Source: Iodobacter sp025352645 (GTDB lineage: Bacteria > Pseudomonadota > Gammaproteobacteria > Burkholderiales > Chitinibacteraceae). From it: a DNA stretch of 64,000 nt. The notes beneath the pieces are model-generated. The model made no database searches. It was not told where the DNA came from and saw only the letters and a program-made list of their open reading frames with translations. The stretch spans positions 20,884 through 84,883 of the forward strand of contig NZ_JAWQUO010000022.1 of the NCBI RefSeq assembly GCF_033446605.1, given 5' to 3'. This document shows, piece by piece, positions 53,858 to 62,242 of this stretch (its first letter is position 1; each line of letters begins with the position of its first letter). The position numbers and the translations under genes were made by a program.

Positions 53858-55984
53858 TTACTTTTGCGTCATGACAATTAAATCGCTCTGCTCACCCTTA
53901 CTAAGCCGATCAAGGTGCAAGGTGAGTAGCGGATCCTGAGGATATTGCTGTGCCAGCTGATTAAAATCATTCGCTGTAGCGGCCCCATCAACCATAGCCT
54001 GATACAGCTTGCAGTATTGCTCTAGCGGCGCATAGTTGGCTACTCGCTGGCTGGTGACTGGCTCAAAAACCTGTAGTGGTTGGCTTTTTCCTTTAAGTAT
54101 GAGCCGGCCTATAGGGCGAACTTCTGCATGCGAGCAGCCACTTAGAGTAGCCTGCGAAAGGCAGATGGTGGTGCCAAGGTGCTTATTCACGCTTTCAAGT
54201 CTCGACGCGGTATTTACGGCGTCGCCCAGTGCACGGTAGTCAAATAAAGTACGCCCTCCAAAATTACCCACGATCACTTCACCAGAATGGATGCCAATGC
54301 GTGTTATGCCAAAGGGGGTGCCTCTGGCATTGAGCGCGGCAGAATAATCGCTGGCAAAAAGATCCATTTCTAGTGCGCAATTTAACGCTCGGCTTCGGTG
54401 ATCGGCCTGCGTTACGGGGGCAGAAAACATGATCGCCAATGCATCGCCCACAATCCGATCTAGTGTGCCTTCATATTTAAAAGCAATGGCGATCATTTGA
54501 TCCAGATAATCATTAAGCAGGGCCACGGCATCGGCTGGGTCGAGTTTTTCCATTAACGCGGTGAAATTGGCGAGGTCGGTAAATATAAAACTGCATTCTT
54601 GTCGTCGCCCACCCAGCGCCATTGAATCGGGGTTGGCGATCAGATGGCTGACTCGGTTTGGGGATACATAGCGGGAAAAAGCTTGCTTAATCCAGCGCTG
54701 TTTACGCTCGCTCTGCCAGTGGTGAATCAAGCTGCCTAGAGTAAATGTTGTAATGAAGATCAAGGCTGGAGTTACCGTATCCAGTAGTAAAGCGTGTTGG
54801 CGAAAGGTATACCAGCCAAGTAGTTGAAGGATCAGTAAGCCAATCAGTGTGATGCTTGCCGCAAATAGCGCCCGAAATCTCATTGTGAGTAGGCCAATGG
54901 CGAGCGCTCCCAATAGGCTAATGATACTTTCTGTGGATCTAGCCCAACCAGGGCGCTGTAAAACGCTGCCGCTGCTAATTTGTTCCAGCATCTGGGCATG
55001 TACTTCAACACCAGGAATAATTTGCCCCAGTGGGCTAAAACGTAAATCCATCAGCCCCTGAGCCGAGCTGCCAATTAAAATCATTTTCCCTTTAAGTGTT
55101 GGGGCTGGGATTTGCCCTGCTAGCAGCTTCCATGCACTTAGGTAGCGGGCAGGATCTGGCTTGGCATAATGAATCCAAGCCTCGCCGTGTTCTGTTAGCG
55201 GAATGGTAAAGGAGCCAATACGCAGCGTATCTGGCTGGCCATTTGCTAGCGTTTTTATAATATAGTTTTGCCCGCCTTGGGCAACGCGTAAGACTTCTGC
55301 ATCCAGCGAGGGCACCAGCTTATTGCCAAGTCTAAGTAGCAATGGAATGCGGCGCACTACCCCGTCTTGGTCTGGAATAAAGTTGAGTGCGCCATTGCCG
55401 CTGGCTGCATGCTCAAATGCGGGCAGTGCAACAATGGCGCTTTGAAAAGAATGCAGCCAGCGGCTGGGCTCTGGGCCTGCATAGACATAACGATATTGTG
55501 GTGTACTTTGCGGCTCCGGCCCAGTTTCACGTCTGACGGTAAGTCCTAAAACCACCGGCGCGGTTTTGATGCTCTGCGCAAAAATAGTATCGTGATTGGG
55601 TAGCGCGGTGAGCGCGCTTTTCAAGGGCTCTTGTAGCGACCAAAGCTCAGCCATTGCTTGTGGCGAGCTGTGATCTGCCTCAGCAAAAACCACGTCAAAG
55701 CCAATCGCTGCCACCTTGGCCTCTTGCAACTTATTGATAATGGCCGCCAGCCGAGTTCGCGGCCACGGCCATTGCCCAAGGCGGGCTAGGCTTTCATCAT
55801 CAATATCGATAATTTGCACTGCTAAGCCAGTGCTATGGCGAGCAGACCCGTGCTGATACTGATCAAATAATTGATTGCGTAATGTTTGTAAGGGAGTGAA
55901 ATCAGCCCAAAGTATTGCCAGAGCTAGCATGAGCGCGGCAATAGGCAGAAAAACATTGGCAGACTGAATTGAGAATTTGTGCAT
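53858..55984 (-). CDS. Adenylate/guanylate cyclase with CHASE2 sensor domain
   Basis: A 708-residue membrane protein. N-terminal membrane segment, then a large extracytoplasmic CHASE2 domain (about 40-330, with VQIIDIDDESLARLGQWPWPR and GKMILIGSSAQGLMDLRFSPLG), three membrane helices (about 350-420), and a class III cyclase domain (about 460-620). The metal Asp residues are in FTDLANFT and GDALAIMFSAP; IHSGEV, DYRALGDAVNTASRLE are intact, so it should make cAMP (or cGMP). It heads an operon with the HD-like gene and is divergent from fecR-like/ompA-like genes. Confidence 0.92.
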   Translation of the reverse strand: MHKFSIQSANVFLPIAALMLALAILWADFTPLQTLRNQLFDQYQHGSARHSTGLAVQIIDIDDESLARLGQWPWPRTRLAAIINKLQEAKVAAIGFDVVFAEADHSSPQAMAELWSLQEPLKSALTALPNHDTIFAQSIKTAPVVLGLTVRRETGPEPQSTPQYRYVYAGPEPSRWLHSFQSAIVALPAFEHAASGNGALNFIPDQDGVVRRIPLLLRLGNKLVPSLDAEVLRVAQGGQNYIIKTLANGQPDTLRIGSFTIPLTEHGEAWIHYAKPDPARYLSAWKLLAGQIPAPTLKGKMILIGSSAQGLMDLRFSPLGQIIPGVEVHAQMLEQISSGSVLQRPGWARSTESIISLLGALAIGLLTMRFRALFAASITLIGLLILQLLGWYTFRQHALLLDTVTPALIFITTFTLGSLIHHWQSERKQRWIKQAFSRYVSPNRVSHLIANPDSMALGGRRQECSFIFTDLANFTALMEKLDPADAVALLNDYLDQMIAIAFKYEGTLDRIVGDALAIMFSAPVTQADHRSRALNCALEMDLFASDYSAALNARGTPFGITRIGIHSGEVIVGNFGGRTLFDYRALGDAVNTASRLESVNKHLGTTICLSQATLSGCSHAEVRPIGRLILKGKSQPLQVFEPVTSQRVANYAPLEQYCKLYQAMVDGAATANDFNQLAQQYPQDPLLTLHLDRLSKGEQSDLIVMTQK

Positions 55985-56316
55985 AGCTTTAATGGAGCTA
56001 AGTCTATCCTTACATAGGTCTATTGATTTTTAGCCGAGTTGCTTAATAAAATCTATATTGGCTGGTAGCTTGACGATTTTAACAGCCATTGCTAATAAAA
56101 CCAGCAGACAGGGCTTTGTTTGTGTGTTTTTTTACTATCGAGCAACTAGGCTTGTTAGCGCCGTAGACCGCATAGTTAAACGGTCATAGACTGCTCAATA
56201 CAAACACTCCGCGCTGCGGTGAGACAGTTATCAGAGGTGGGGGAAATCACTACACGATTGCTTACAATTGTATGCTAAGTTTAAAATCACGGGTGTAGAT
56301 TGAGTGGGAGCAAATC
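55985..56316. other. Divergent promoter region between the cyclase and FecR-domain genes
   Basis: On the plus strand TTGCTT (56258-56263) and TAAAAT (56282-56287) with an 18-base spacer form a candidate promoter for the FecR/OmpA pair. No RNA gene or repeat recognised. Confidence 0.35.
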
Positions 56317-56751
56317 ATGTTTAAGTATGTGGTGTTAAGTAGTTGCGTACTTTCTTCGGCGCTATGGGCTGGGGAGGTGCCGATAGGATGGGTGAAAAAT
56401 GTCACGGGCGATGCTACGGTCAGTAGCAATGGCGTGTTGATAAAGGCGGAGCCAGGTACAGCGGTCTTGCAGGGTAGTGTGTTGCGTACTGGTGCTAAAA
56501 GCAGCATGGGCATTACTTTTAAAGATGAAACCATTATGTCTTTTGGCCCAAATACACAAATGAGTGTTGATGAATACCTGTATGCCCCAGCACAGGGGCA
56601 GCTTAGCCTTGTTGGCAAACTAGCAAAGGGCACAATGAATTATGTGTCCGGAATTATTGCTAAATTACAGCCCGATGCCGTTGCTGTGAGCACTCCGGTT
56701 GGCATTATTGGCGTGCGCGGCACACAATTTGTGCTGAAAGTTGAGGAGTAA
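56317..56751 (+). CDS. Exported FecR-domain protein
   Basis: A 144-residue protein with signal peptide MFKYVVLSSCVLSSALWA and a FecR domain: VTGDATVSSNG, GTAVLQGSVLRTGAKSSMGITFKDETIMSFGPNTQMSVDEY and VSTPVGIIGVRGTQFVLKV. Unlike the iron regulator FecR it has no N-terminal anti-sigma region and no membrane helix, so it is a periplasmic FecR-fold protein of unknown role. The OmpA-like gene starts three bases after its stop. Confidence 0.85.
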   Translation: MFKYVVLSSCVLSSALWAGEVPIGWVKNVTGDATVSSNGVLIKAEPGTAVLQGSVLRTGAKSSMGITFKDETIMSFGPNTQMSVDEYLYAPAQGQLSLVGKLAKGTMNYVSGIIAKLQPDAVAVSTPVGIIGVRGTQFVLKVEE

Positions 56752-56754
56752 GGC

Positions 56755-57348
56755 ATGGTGGCTGGAATTTTTCGCTCATTGATTATCCCTAGCGTGCTGG
56801 CATTATTGCTGCAGGCCTGCGCATCTGAATCTTATATTGTGCTGCTAGAAAACCCGGATGGGCATACTGGTGCGGTAACGGTGAGTGGCGCAAAAGGTAA
56901 ACAGCTGATTAAAACGGCAGGGGATGGCGCATTACTGGATGGATCACAGGCTCCAGCTCCAGTTGCAGCAGATAAAATCCGTAAAGACTTTGGTGAAGCC
57001 ATGGCAGCAAGGCCCCAAATCCCTAAGCGTTTTATTTTGTATTTTCAGTCTGATGCTACTTTAACGATAGAGTCAGAAGGGCAGTTGCCAGCAATTATCG
57101 CCGAAGCCGCTGGCCGCCCTGTTGTGGATGTTTCTGTAGTTGGCCATACGGATACGATGGGCAAGGCAGATGATAATACAGCACTGGCGCTGGTGCGGGC
57201 CACAGTAGTGGCTAATTTGTTAAAAGAAAAAGGGATGAAGTATCACGATATGACTATCGAATCGCACGGTGAGCGTAATTTGCTAGTCCCTACACCGGAT
57301 GAGGTGTACGAGCCTAAAAATAGGCGAGTTGAGGTTTCTGTGCGTTAA
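56755..57348 (+). CDS. OmpA-family lipoprotein
   Basis: A 197-residue lipoprotein (lipobox LLQAC, Cys22) whose C-terminal domain is of the OmpA/peptidoglycan-binding type: VSVVGHTDTMGKADDNTALALVRATVVANLL and GERNLLVPTPDEVYEPKNRRVEVSV. It should tether the outer membrane to the cell wall. Coupled to the FecR-domain gene (three-base gap) and ended by a strong terminator. Confidence 0.87.
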   Translation: MVAGIFRSLIIPSVLALLLQACASESYIVLLENPDGHTGAVTVSGAKGKQLIKTAGDGALLDGSQAPAPVAADKIRKDFGEAMAARPQIPKRFILYFQSDATLTIESEGQLPAIIAEAAGRPVVDVSVVGHTDTMGKADDNTALALVRATVVANLLKEKGMKYHDMTIESHGERNLLVPTPDEVYEPKNRRVEVSVR

Positions 57349-57381
57349 GAGTGTGTTGTAGTAATAATAAGCATTAATTGA

Positions 57382-57414
57382 AAAAAAGCCCACTTTTATA
57401 AAGTGGGCTTTTTT
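57382..57414. terminator. Bidirectional terminator between ompA-like gene and hutH
   Basis: A 15-base perfect stem (57382-57396 with 57400-57414) around TAT with the GCCCACTTT core; A and T runs flank both sides, so it can stop transcription from either direction. Confidence 0.9.
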
Positions 57415-57426
57415 GTGGGTGGGTGC

Positions 57427-58962
57427 TTAAACCGATGGCAGCAAGTTTGGCAGGCTGAAGTGATTAAACGCAGCACGGCTGATCATGGCGGCGGCTTTTT
57501 CGATATCTGGCGCAAAGAAGCGGTCTTTATCGTAGAAAGTCACCTCGGCGCGCAAGATGGCCTTGGCGGCTTCTAGCTTGGCCGATGCTTTTGCTGGCGC
57601 TCTAAAATCCACGCCTTGGCAGGCGGCTAGTAATTCAACCGCCAGAATACCTGCGGTATTTTCACTCATGTCTTTTAAGCGGCGCGCAGCAAAAGTAGCC
57701 ATAGACACATGGTCTTCTTGGTTGGCCGATGTAGGCAGGCTGTCCACGCTGGCTGGATGGGCCAGTGATTTGTTTTCTGAAGCCAGTGCCGCGCCGGTGA
57801 CCTGAGCAATCATAAAGCCTGAATTTACCCCGCCGTTATTCACTAAGAAGGCAGGTAGCTTGGATAAGTGGCTGTCGATCAACAGCGCCATGCGGCGCTC
57901 AGACAGTGCGCCAATTTCTGCAATGGCCAAGGCTAAATTATCTGCAGCAAAGGCCACTGGCTCGGCGTGGAAATTACCGCCAGATAAAATCACATTGTCG
58001 TCAGCAAACACCAGCGGGTTATCTGAAACGGCGTTGGCTTCGGTTAGCAGCGTATCGGCTGAGTTGCGGATTTGCGTAAGGCATGCGCCCATCACTTGAG
58101 GCTGGCAACGTAATGAATACGGGTCTTGTACCTTGCCGCAATTGGCGTGGGCTTCGGCGATTTCGCTGCTGCTTCCAAGTAAATCGCGATAGAGTGCAGC
58201 AGAATCAATCTGGCCTTGATGGCCGCGCACCGCATGAATGCGTGCATCAAATGGGGTGCGGCTCCCCATAGCTGCTTCGACTGATAAGCCACCGGCTACC
58301 GAGGCGGCAATAAATAAATCTTCCGCAGCAAACAAGCCTTCTAGTGCAAAAGCGGTGGAGGCTTGTGTGCCATTAAGTAGCGCCAAGCCTTCTTTTGGGG
58401 CGAGTACAATGGGGGCAAGGCCAGCAGCTTGCATCGCGGCTGCGCCTGTTACACGATTGCCATCAACAAACGCTTCGCCTTCGCCGATCAGCACGGCGCT
58501 CATATGCGATAGCGGCGCTAAATCGCCCGATGCACCCACCGAGCCTTTTTGTGGAATCACTGGATAAATTTGATGGTTGAACAGGGTGATCAGCGCTTCA
58601 ATCACTGAGCGGCGAATGCCAGAAAAACCACGCGCCAGCGAGTTGATTTTCAGCGCCATCAGCAAGCGCACCGTGCCGTTTTCCATCGGCTTGCCAATGC
58701 CCGCTGCATGCGAAAGCACGATGGAGCGTTGCAGCAGCTCCAGCTCTTCCGTCGCGATTTTGGTACTAGCCAGTAAACCAAAGCCGGTGTTAATGCCATA
58801 AACCGTGCGCCCTTCAGTCAGAACGCGTGCCACGGTAGCGGCGGCGGCATCAATGCCTGTATGGGCCGATACATCCAGCGCTAGGGTGGTGATGTCATTA
58901 CGGGCAATTTTGCGTAAGTCCGCCAGCGTTAGCTGACCTGGTTTGATGGTGAATGTGCTCAT
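57427..58962 (-). CDS. hutH: Histidine ammonia-lyase HutH
   Basis: First step of histidine degradation: histidine to urocanate and ammonia. The 511-residue enzyme makes its own MIO cofactor from Ala144-Ser145-Gly146 in SVGASGDLAPLSH. Other conserved blocks are YGINTGFG, EGLALLNGTQ and TSANQEDHVSMA. It is the last gene of the minus-strand hut group, after hutU, with a palindromic repeat between them. Confidence 0.96.
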   Translation of the reverse strand: MSTFTIKPGQLTLADLRKIARNDITTLALDVSAHTGIDAAAATVARVLTEGRTVYGINTGFGLLASTKIATEELELLQRSIVLSHAAGIGKPMENGTVRLLMALKINSLARGFSGIRRSVIEALITLFNHQIYPVIPQKGSVGASGDLAPLSHMSAVLIGEGEAFVDGNRVTGAAAMQAAGLAPIVLAPKEGLALLNGTQASTAFALEGLFAAEDLFIAASVAGGLSVEAAMGSRTPFDARIHAVRGHQGQIDSAALYRDLLGSSSEIAEAHANCGKVQDPYSLRCQPQVMGACLTQIRNSADTLLTEANAVSDNPLVFADDNVILSGGNFHAEPVAFAADNLALAIAEIGALSERRMALLIDSHLSKLPAFLVNNGGVNSGFMIAQVTGAALASENKSLAHPASVDSLPTSANQEDHVSMATFAARRLKDMSENTAGILAVELLAACQGVDFRAPAKASAKLEAAKAILRAEVTFYDKDRFFAPDIEKAAAMISRAAFNHFSLPNLLPSV

Positions 58963-59001
58963 TTCTTTATCCAGTGTGTTTGTATTTTATGTGGCAAGGG
59001 T

Positions 59002-59126
59002 ATGTAGGGTGGGCACCTGTGCCCACGGGGCGGTGGCAAAATTTGCCGCTTATGGAGATGAATCCATGGCACGCGTCATCACGAATTCTCGCCACGCGTG
59101 GGCACAAAATCGTGCCCACCCTACAT
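59002..59126. repeat. Palindromic extragenic repeat, GTAGGG family, hutU-hutH gap
   Basis: A 15-base arm beginning ATGTAGGGTGGGCAC (59002-59016) is matched exactly by its complement at 59112-59126. The interior contains further short hairpins (GGGCAC/GTGCCC, CACGCGT). It nearly fills the gap between hutU and hutH. Confidence 0.82.
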
Positions 59127-59176
59127 TTTTTTATGTGCTCTGTGTCTACAGATCTTAGGGTTTGCAACGCTGCCTT

Positions 59177-60847
59177 TTACTTCAGCATCGGCAAATCTAA
59201 TCCTTGCTCTTTGGCGCAATTTTTGGCGATATCGTAGCCTGCGTCGGCGTGGCGCATGACGCCGGTGCCGGGGTCGTTCCACAATACGCGGCCCAAGCGC
59301 TTGGCTGCGGCGTCTGTACCGTCAGCCACAATGACCACGCCAGAATGCTGCGAAAAGCCCATGCCGACGCCGCCACCGTGGTGGAGCGACACCCAAGTTG
59401 CGCCGCCTGCGGTATTGAGCAGCGCGTTCAAGAGCGGCCAGTCGGATACGGCGTCCGATCCATCCAGCATGGCTTCGGTTTCGCGATTTGGGGATGCCAC
59501 AGAGCCAGAGTCGAGGTGATCACGGCCAATCACAATCGGCGCTTTTAACTCGCCATTTTTAACCATTTCATTAAAGGCCAGCGCAAGGCGGGCGCGATCT
59601 TTCAGGCCTACCCAGCAAATACGTGCTGGCAAGCCTTGGAAGGCGATGCGTTCACGCGCCATATCTAGCCAATTGTGCAGATGCGGGTTATCTGGGATTA
59701 GCTCTTTGACTTTTGCGTCGGTTTTATAGATGTCTTCCGGATCGCCAGACAGCGCTACCCAGCGGAAAGGGCCGATGCCTTCGCAAAACAGCGGGCGTAC
59801 ATAGGCGGGCACAAAGCCGGGGAAGTCGAATGCGTTTGTTACGCCTTCTTCCAGCGCCATCTGGCGGATGTTATTGCCGTAATCAACGGTGGCCGCGCCA
59901 CGCGCTTGTAAATCCAGCATCGCTTGCACTTGCTTGGCCATGGATTTTTTGGCGGCCTTGGTCACGCCTGCTGGATCTATTTTTTGCTTTTCACGCCAGT
60001 CGGTCACGCTCCAGCCCTGCGGCAGATAGCCGTGTACTGGGTCGTGAGCGGAAGTCTGGTCAGTCACAACATCCGGAGTAATGCCTCGGGCCACCAGCTC
60101 GGCAAACACATCGGCGGCATTGCCTAATAGGCCAACGGATACAGGCTTGCCAGCTTCTTTTGCATCGGCCACGATGGCCAGCGCTTCGTCCAAGGTGGTG
60201 GCTTTGCGGTCTACATAGCGCGTTTTTAGGCGGAAATCGATGCGGGTTTCATCGCATTCCACGGCAATCATCGAAAAGCCAGCCATGGTGGCAGCCAGTG
60301 GCTGAGCGCCGCCCATGCCACCCAAGCCGCCGGTCAAGACCCAGCGCCCCTGCGCAACGCCGCCAAAATGCTGCTTGGCCATGGCCACAAAAGTCTCGTA
60401 AGTGCCTTGCACAATGCCTTGGCTGCCGATGTAAATCCAGCTGCCTGCGGTCATTTGGCCGTACATCATCAGGCCTTTTTTATCTAACTCATTAAAGTGC
60501 TCCCAATTGGCCCAGTGAGGCACCAGATTGGAGTTTGCCAGCAGCACGCGCGGCGCATCAGGGTGCGATGGAAACACGCCCACCGGCTTGCCGGATTGAA
60601 TCAGCAGCGTTTGATCGTCTTCCAGCCGAGTCAGCACCTCCAGAATCTTGTCGTAGCATTCCCAATTACGCGCCGCACGGCCAATCCCGCCGTAAACGAC
60701 TAAGGATTGCGGATACTCGGCCACTTCGGCATCAAGGTTATTTTGAATCATGCGAAAAGCGGCTTCAGTCAGCCAGCTTTTACAAGTCAACTCGCTACCG
60801 CGTGGCGCGCGAATAACGCGGGAAGGATCATGGCGTGGGTCAGTCAT
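59177..60847 (-). CDS. hutU: Urocanate hydratase HutU
   Basis: NAD-dependent hydration of urocanate to imidazolonepropionate. From ATG 60847 the length is 556 residues, the family norm; the frame continues 22 codons upstream but that part includes repeat sequence and the operator, so I reject it. Conserved blocks: YGGIGRAARNWECY, LTGGLGGMGGAQPLAA, TSAHDPVHGYLPQGW, and NDPGTGVMRHADAGYD. Sits between hutG and hutH. Confidence 0.96.
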   Translation of the reverse strand: MTDPRHDPSRVIRAPRGSELTCKSWLTEAAFRMIQNNLDAEVAEYPQSLVVYGGIGRAARNWECYDKILEVLTRLEDDQTLLIQSGKPVGVFPSHPDAPRVLLANSNLVPHWANWEHFNELDKKGLMMYGQMTAGSWIYIGSQGIVQGTYETFVAMAKQHFGGVAQGRWVLTGGLGGMGGAQPLAATMAGFSMIAVECDETRIDFRLKTRYVDRKATTLDEALAIVADAKEAGKPVSVGLLGNAADVFAELVARGITPDVVTDQTSAHDPVHGYLPQGWSVTDWREKQKIDPAGVTKAAKKSMAKQVQAMLDLQARGAATVDYGNNIRQMALEEGVTNAFDFPGFVPAYVRPLFCEGIGPFRWVALSGDPEDIYKTDAKVKELIPDNPHLHNWLDMARERIAFQGLPARICWVGLKDRARLALAFNEMVKNGELKAPIVIGRDHLDSGSVASPNRETEAMLDGSDAVSDWPLLNALLNTAGGATWVSLHHGGGVGMGFSQHSGVVIVADGTDAAAKRLGRVLWNDPGTGVMRHADAGYDIAKNCAKEQGLDLPMLK

Positions 60848-60867
60848 GGTAATGGCTCCGGTTGGTG

Positions 60868-60875
60868 TGTATACA
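60868..60875. promoter_or_regulatory. Candidate HutC-type operator upstream of hutU
   Basis: TGTATACA, 20 bases before the hutU start, resembles the TGTATATACA core of known HutC (GntR family) sites and the site near hutI at 63504. Short motif, so weak by itself. Confidence 0.35.
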
Positions 60876-60889
60876 AAACCTAAATCTTG

Positions 60890-61086
60890 AACCACGGAGT
60901 GCACAGAGAACACGGAGTTACACGGAGAAAATCAAGCGTTAGCTTGGGTGTTAAAGCTTATTTTGTAGGGTGGAACCCGCCGTGCTTGGCATGAAGCGCC
61001 ACTTAATCGGCTGATTTTATCTGCCCTACAAGCACTTGTTGCTTTTCTCCGTGAGACTCCGTGTTCTCTGTGTCCTCCGTGTTTTA
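60890..61086. repeat. CCACGGAG-family long inverted repeat between hutG and hutU
   Basis: The left arm (about 60890-60931) has repeated units of ACACGGAG and ends GAGAAAA; the right arm (about 61043-61086) is its imperfect complement (CTCCGTG units). Arms are about 42 bases, separated by 110 bases that hold a complete GTAGGG-type element (60963-61031). A close relative occurs at 62074-62242. Such ACAGAG/ACGGAG repeats are found in several bacterial phyla. Confidence 0.75.
60963..61031. repeat. GTAGGG-family repeat nested in the CCACGGAG repeat
   Basis: TTGTAGGG (60963-60970) pairs with CCCTACAA (61024-61031); the inner GGTGGAACCCGCC is another small hairpin. It lies wholly between the two arms of the larger inverted repeat. 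Confidence 0.65.
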
Positions 61087-61099
61087 AGGTGTGGGTTCT

Positions 61100-62035
61100 T
61101 TAATTTTTTGAAACGAATGGTTTAAAGCTTCTGCAAATGCTCCATGCCAATCTGGCGGCGGCTTTTGCTCCGTGGCTGTCGGTGTCAAATAGGGGGTTGA
61201 ATTCCACTAAGTCTGCTGCGACGAGTTTTCCGCTGGCGGCAAGCAGTCGGCTAAGGTGTTCGATCACGCTGATTTCCACGCCAAAGCCTGCTGGGGCAGA
61301 GACGGCGGGCATTTGTGCTGCGGGCAATACGTCTAAATCAATCGTTAGATATACCACGTCGACTTGATCGATAAAGCTTTGCAGCTGCGCCTGTGTTGCA
61401 GCTAGCTGCCACGGTGTCATGTCGGTATCGAGCCGCCATGTGGCTTTGAGCCGTTCTGCTGTGGCAAACAGTGCTTGGGTATTAGCCGTTTCGGCCACCC
61501 CCATACATAGGTAGTGAAAATCTTGTCCACGTTTGGCGCATGCGGCGGCGATTTGGGCGAAGGGCGTGCCGGATGTGGGTTCCGCCGCTTCTCGCAGATC
61601 AAAATGCGCGTCGAAATTCACAATGCCGATGCGCTGGTTTGGGTAAGCGTTAGCAATCCCTAGCCAGTGGCCGTAAGCCGTTTCATGTCCGCCACCCAGC
61701 ACAAGTGATAGATGACCGGCCTGAATATGTTGGCTCACCGCAGTGGCAAGGCGTTGGTGGGCGGCATCTAAATCACCCTCTTCACAGGCCACATCGCCAG
61801 CGTCGTAAAGCGGTAGAGTGGGGTGATAAGCCAGATTAGCCAGCGCCTTGCGTAAAGCCACTGGCCCAGCCACGGCTCCCACGCGCCCCTGATTGCGGCG
61901 TACGCCTTCATCACAGGCAAAGCCAAGTAGTGCAATACCTGCAGGCTGATTTACAGCTAAGGGCTGCACCACTTGATGCCAGCGCCGCGCCGCATCGCCT
62001 TCAGCAGCATCAATACGCCCAGTCCAAACGGTCAT
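61100..62035 (-). CDS. hutG: Formimidoylglutamase HutG (arginase family)
   Basis: Manganese hydrolase that cleaves N-formimidoyl-L-glutamate to glutamate and formamide. The 311-residue product has the arginase-superfamily metal motifs GGGHETAYGHWLG, VNFDAHFD and TIDLDVLPA. The presence of this enzyme in place of the deformylase route indicates the four-step hut pathway. Between hutI and hutU; AGGA precedes the ATG. Confidence 0.93.
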   Translation of the reverse strand: MTVWTGRIDAAEGDAARRWHQVVQPLAVNQPAGIALLGFACDEGVRRNQGRVGAVAGPVALRKALANLAYHPTLPLYDAGDVACEEGDLDAAHQRLATAVSQHIQAGHLSLVLGGGHETAYGHWLGIANAYPNQRIGIVNFDAHFDLREAAEPTSGTPFAQIAAACAKRGQDFHYLCMGVAETANTQALFATAERLKATWRLDTDMTPWQLAATQAQLQSFIDQVDVVYLTIDLDVLPAAQMPAVSAPAGFGVEISVIEHLSRLLAASGKLVAADLVEFNPLFDTDSHGAKAAARLAWSICRSFKPFVSKN

Positions 62036-62073
62036 GGTTTTATCCTGTTAAAAAATATTAAGAGTGCTAAATC

Positions 62074-62242
62074 TTGAACCACAGAGAGCGCAGAGGACAC
62101 AGAGTTTCACAGAGAACTACAAAGACGGCTGACCCGCTAATTGATAGATGAAACGGGTGGTTTACACGCTCTCGTAGTTCTGACGATTAAGTAGGTCAGA
62201 TTTTCTCTGTGTAACTCTGTGCTCTCTGTGACCTCTGTGGTT
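62074..62242. repeat. CCACAGAG-family long inverted repeat between hutI and hutG
   Basis: Left arm (about 62074-62116) carries ACCACAGAG, CAGAGGACACAGAG and CACAGAGAA; right arm (about 62201-62242) is the imperfect complement with CTCTGTGG at its end, reaching the hutI stop codon. The interior is unlike that of the copy at 60890-61086, so only the arms are conserved. Confidence 0.75.

Noticed and set aside
56262..56633. A 123-codon minus-strand frame over the FecR-domain gene
   Set aside because: The plus-strand frame has a signal peptide and a FecR domain; the antisense frame has no recognisable features.
60848..60913. An N-terminal extension of HutU by 22 codons
   Set aside because: It would read through the operator-like site and repeat sequence; ATG 60847 gives the standard 556-residue protein.
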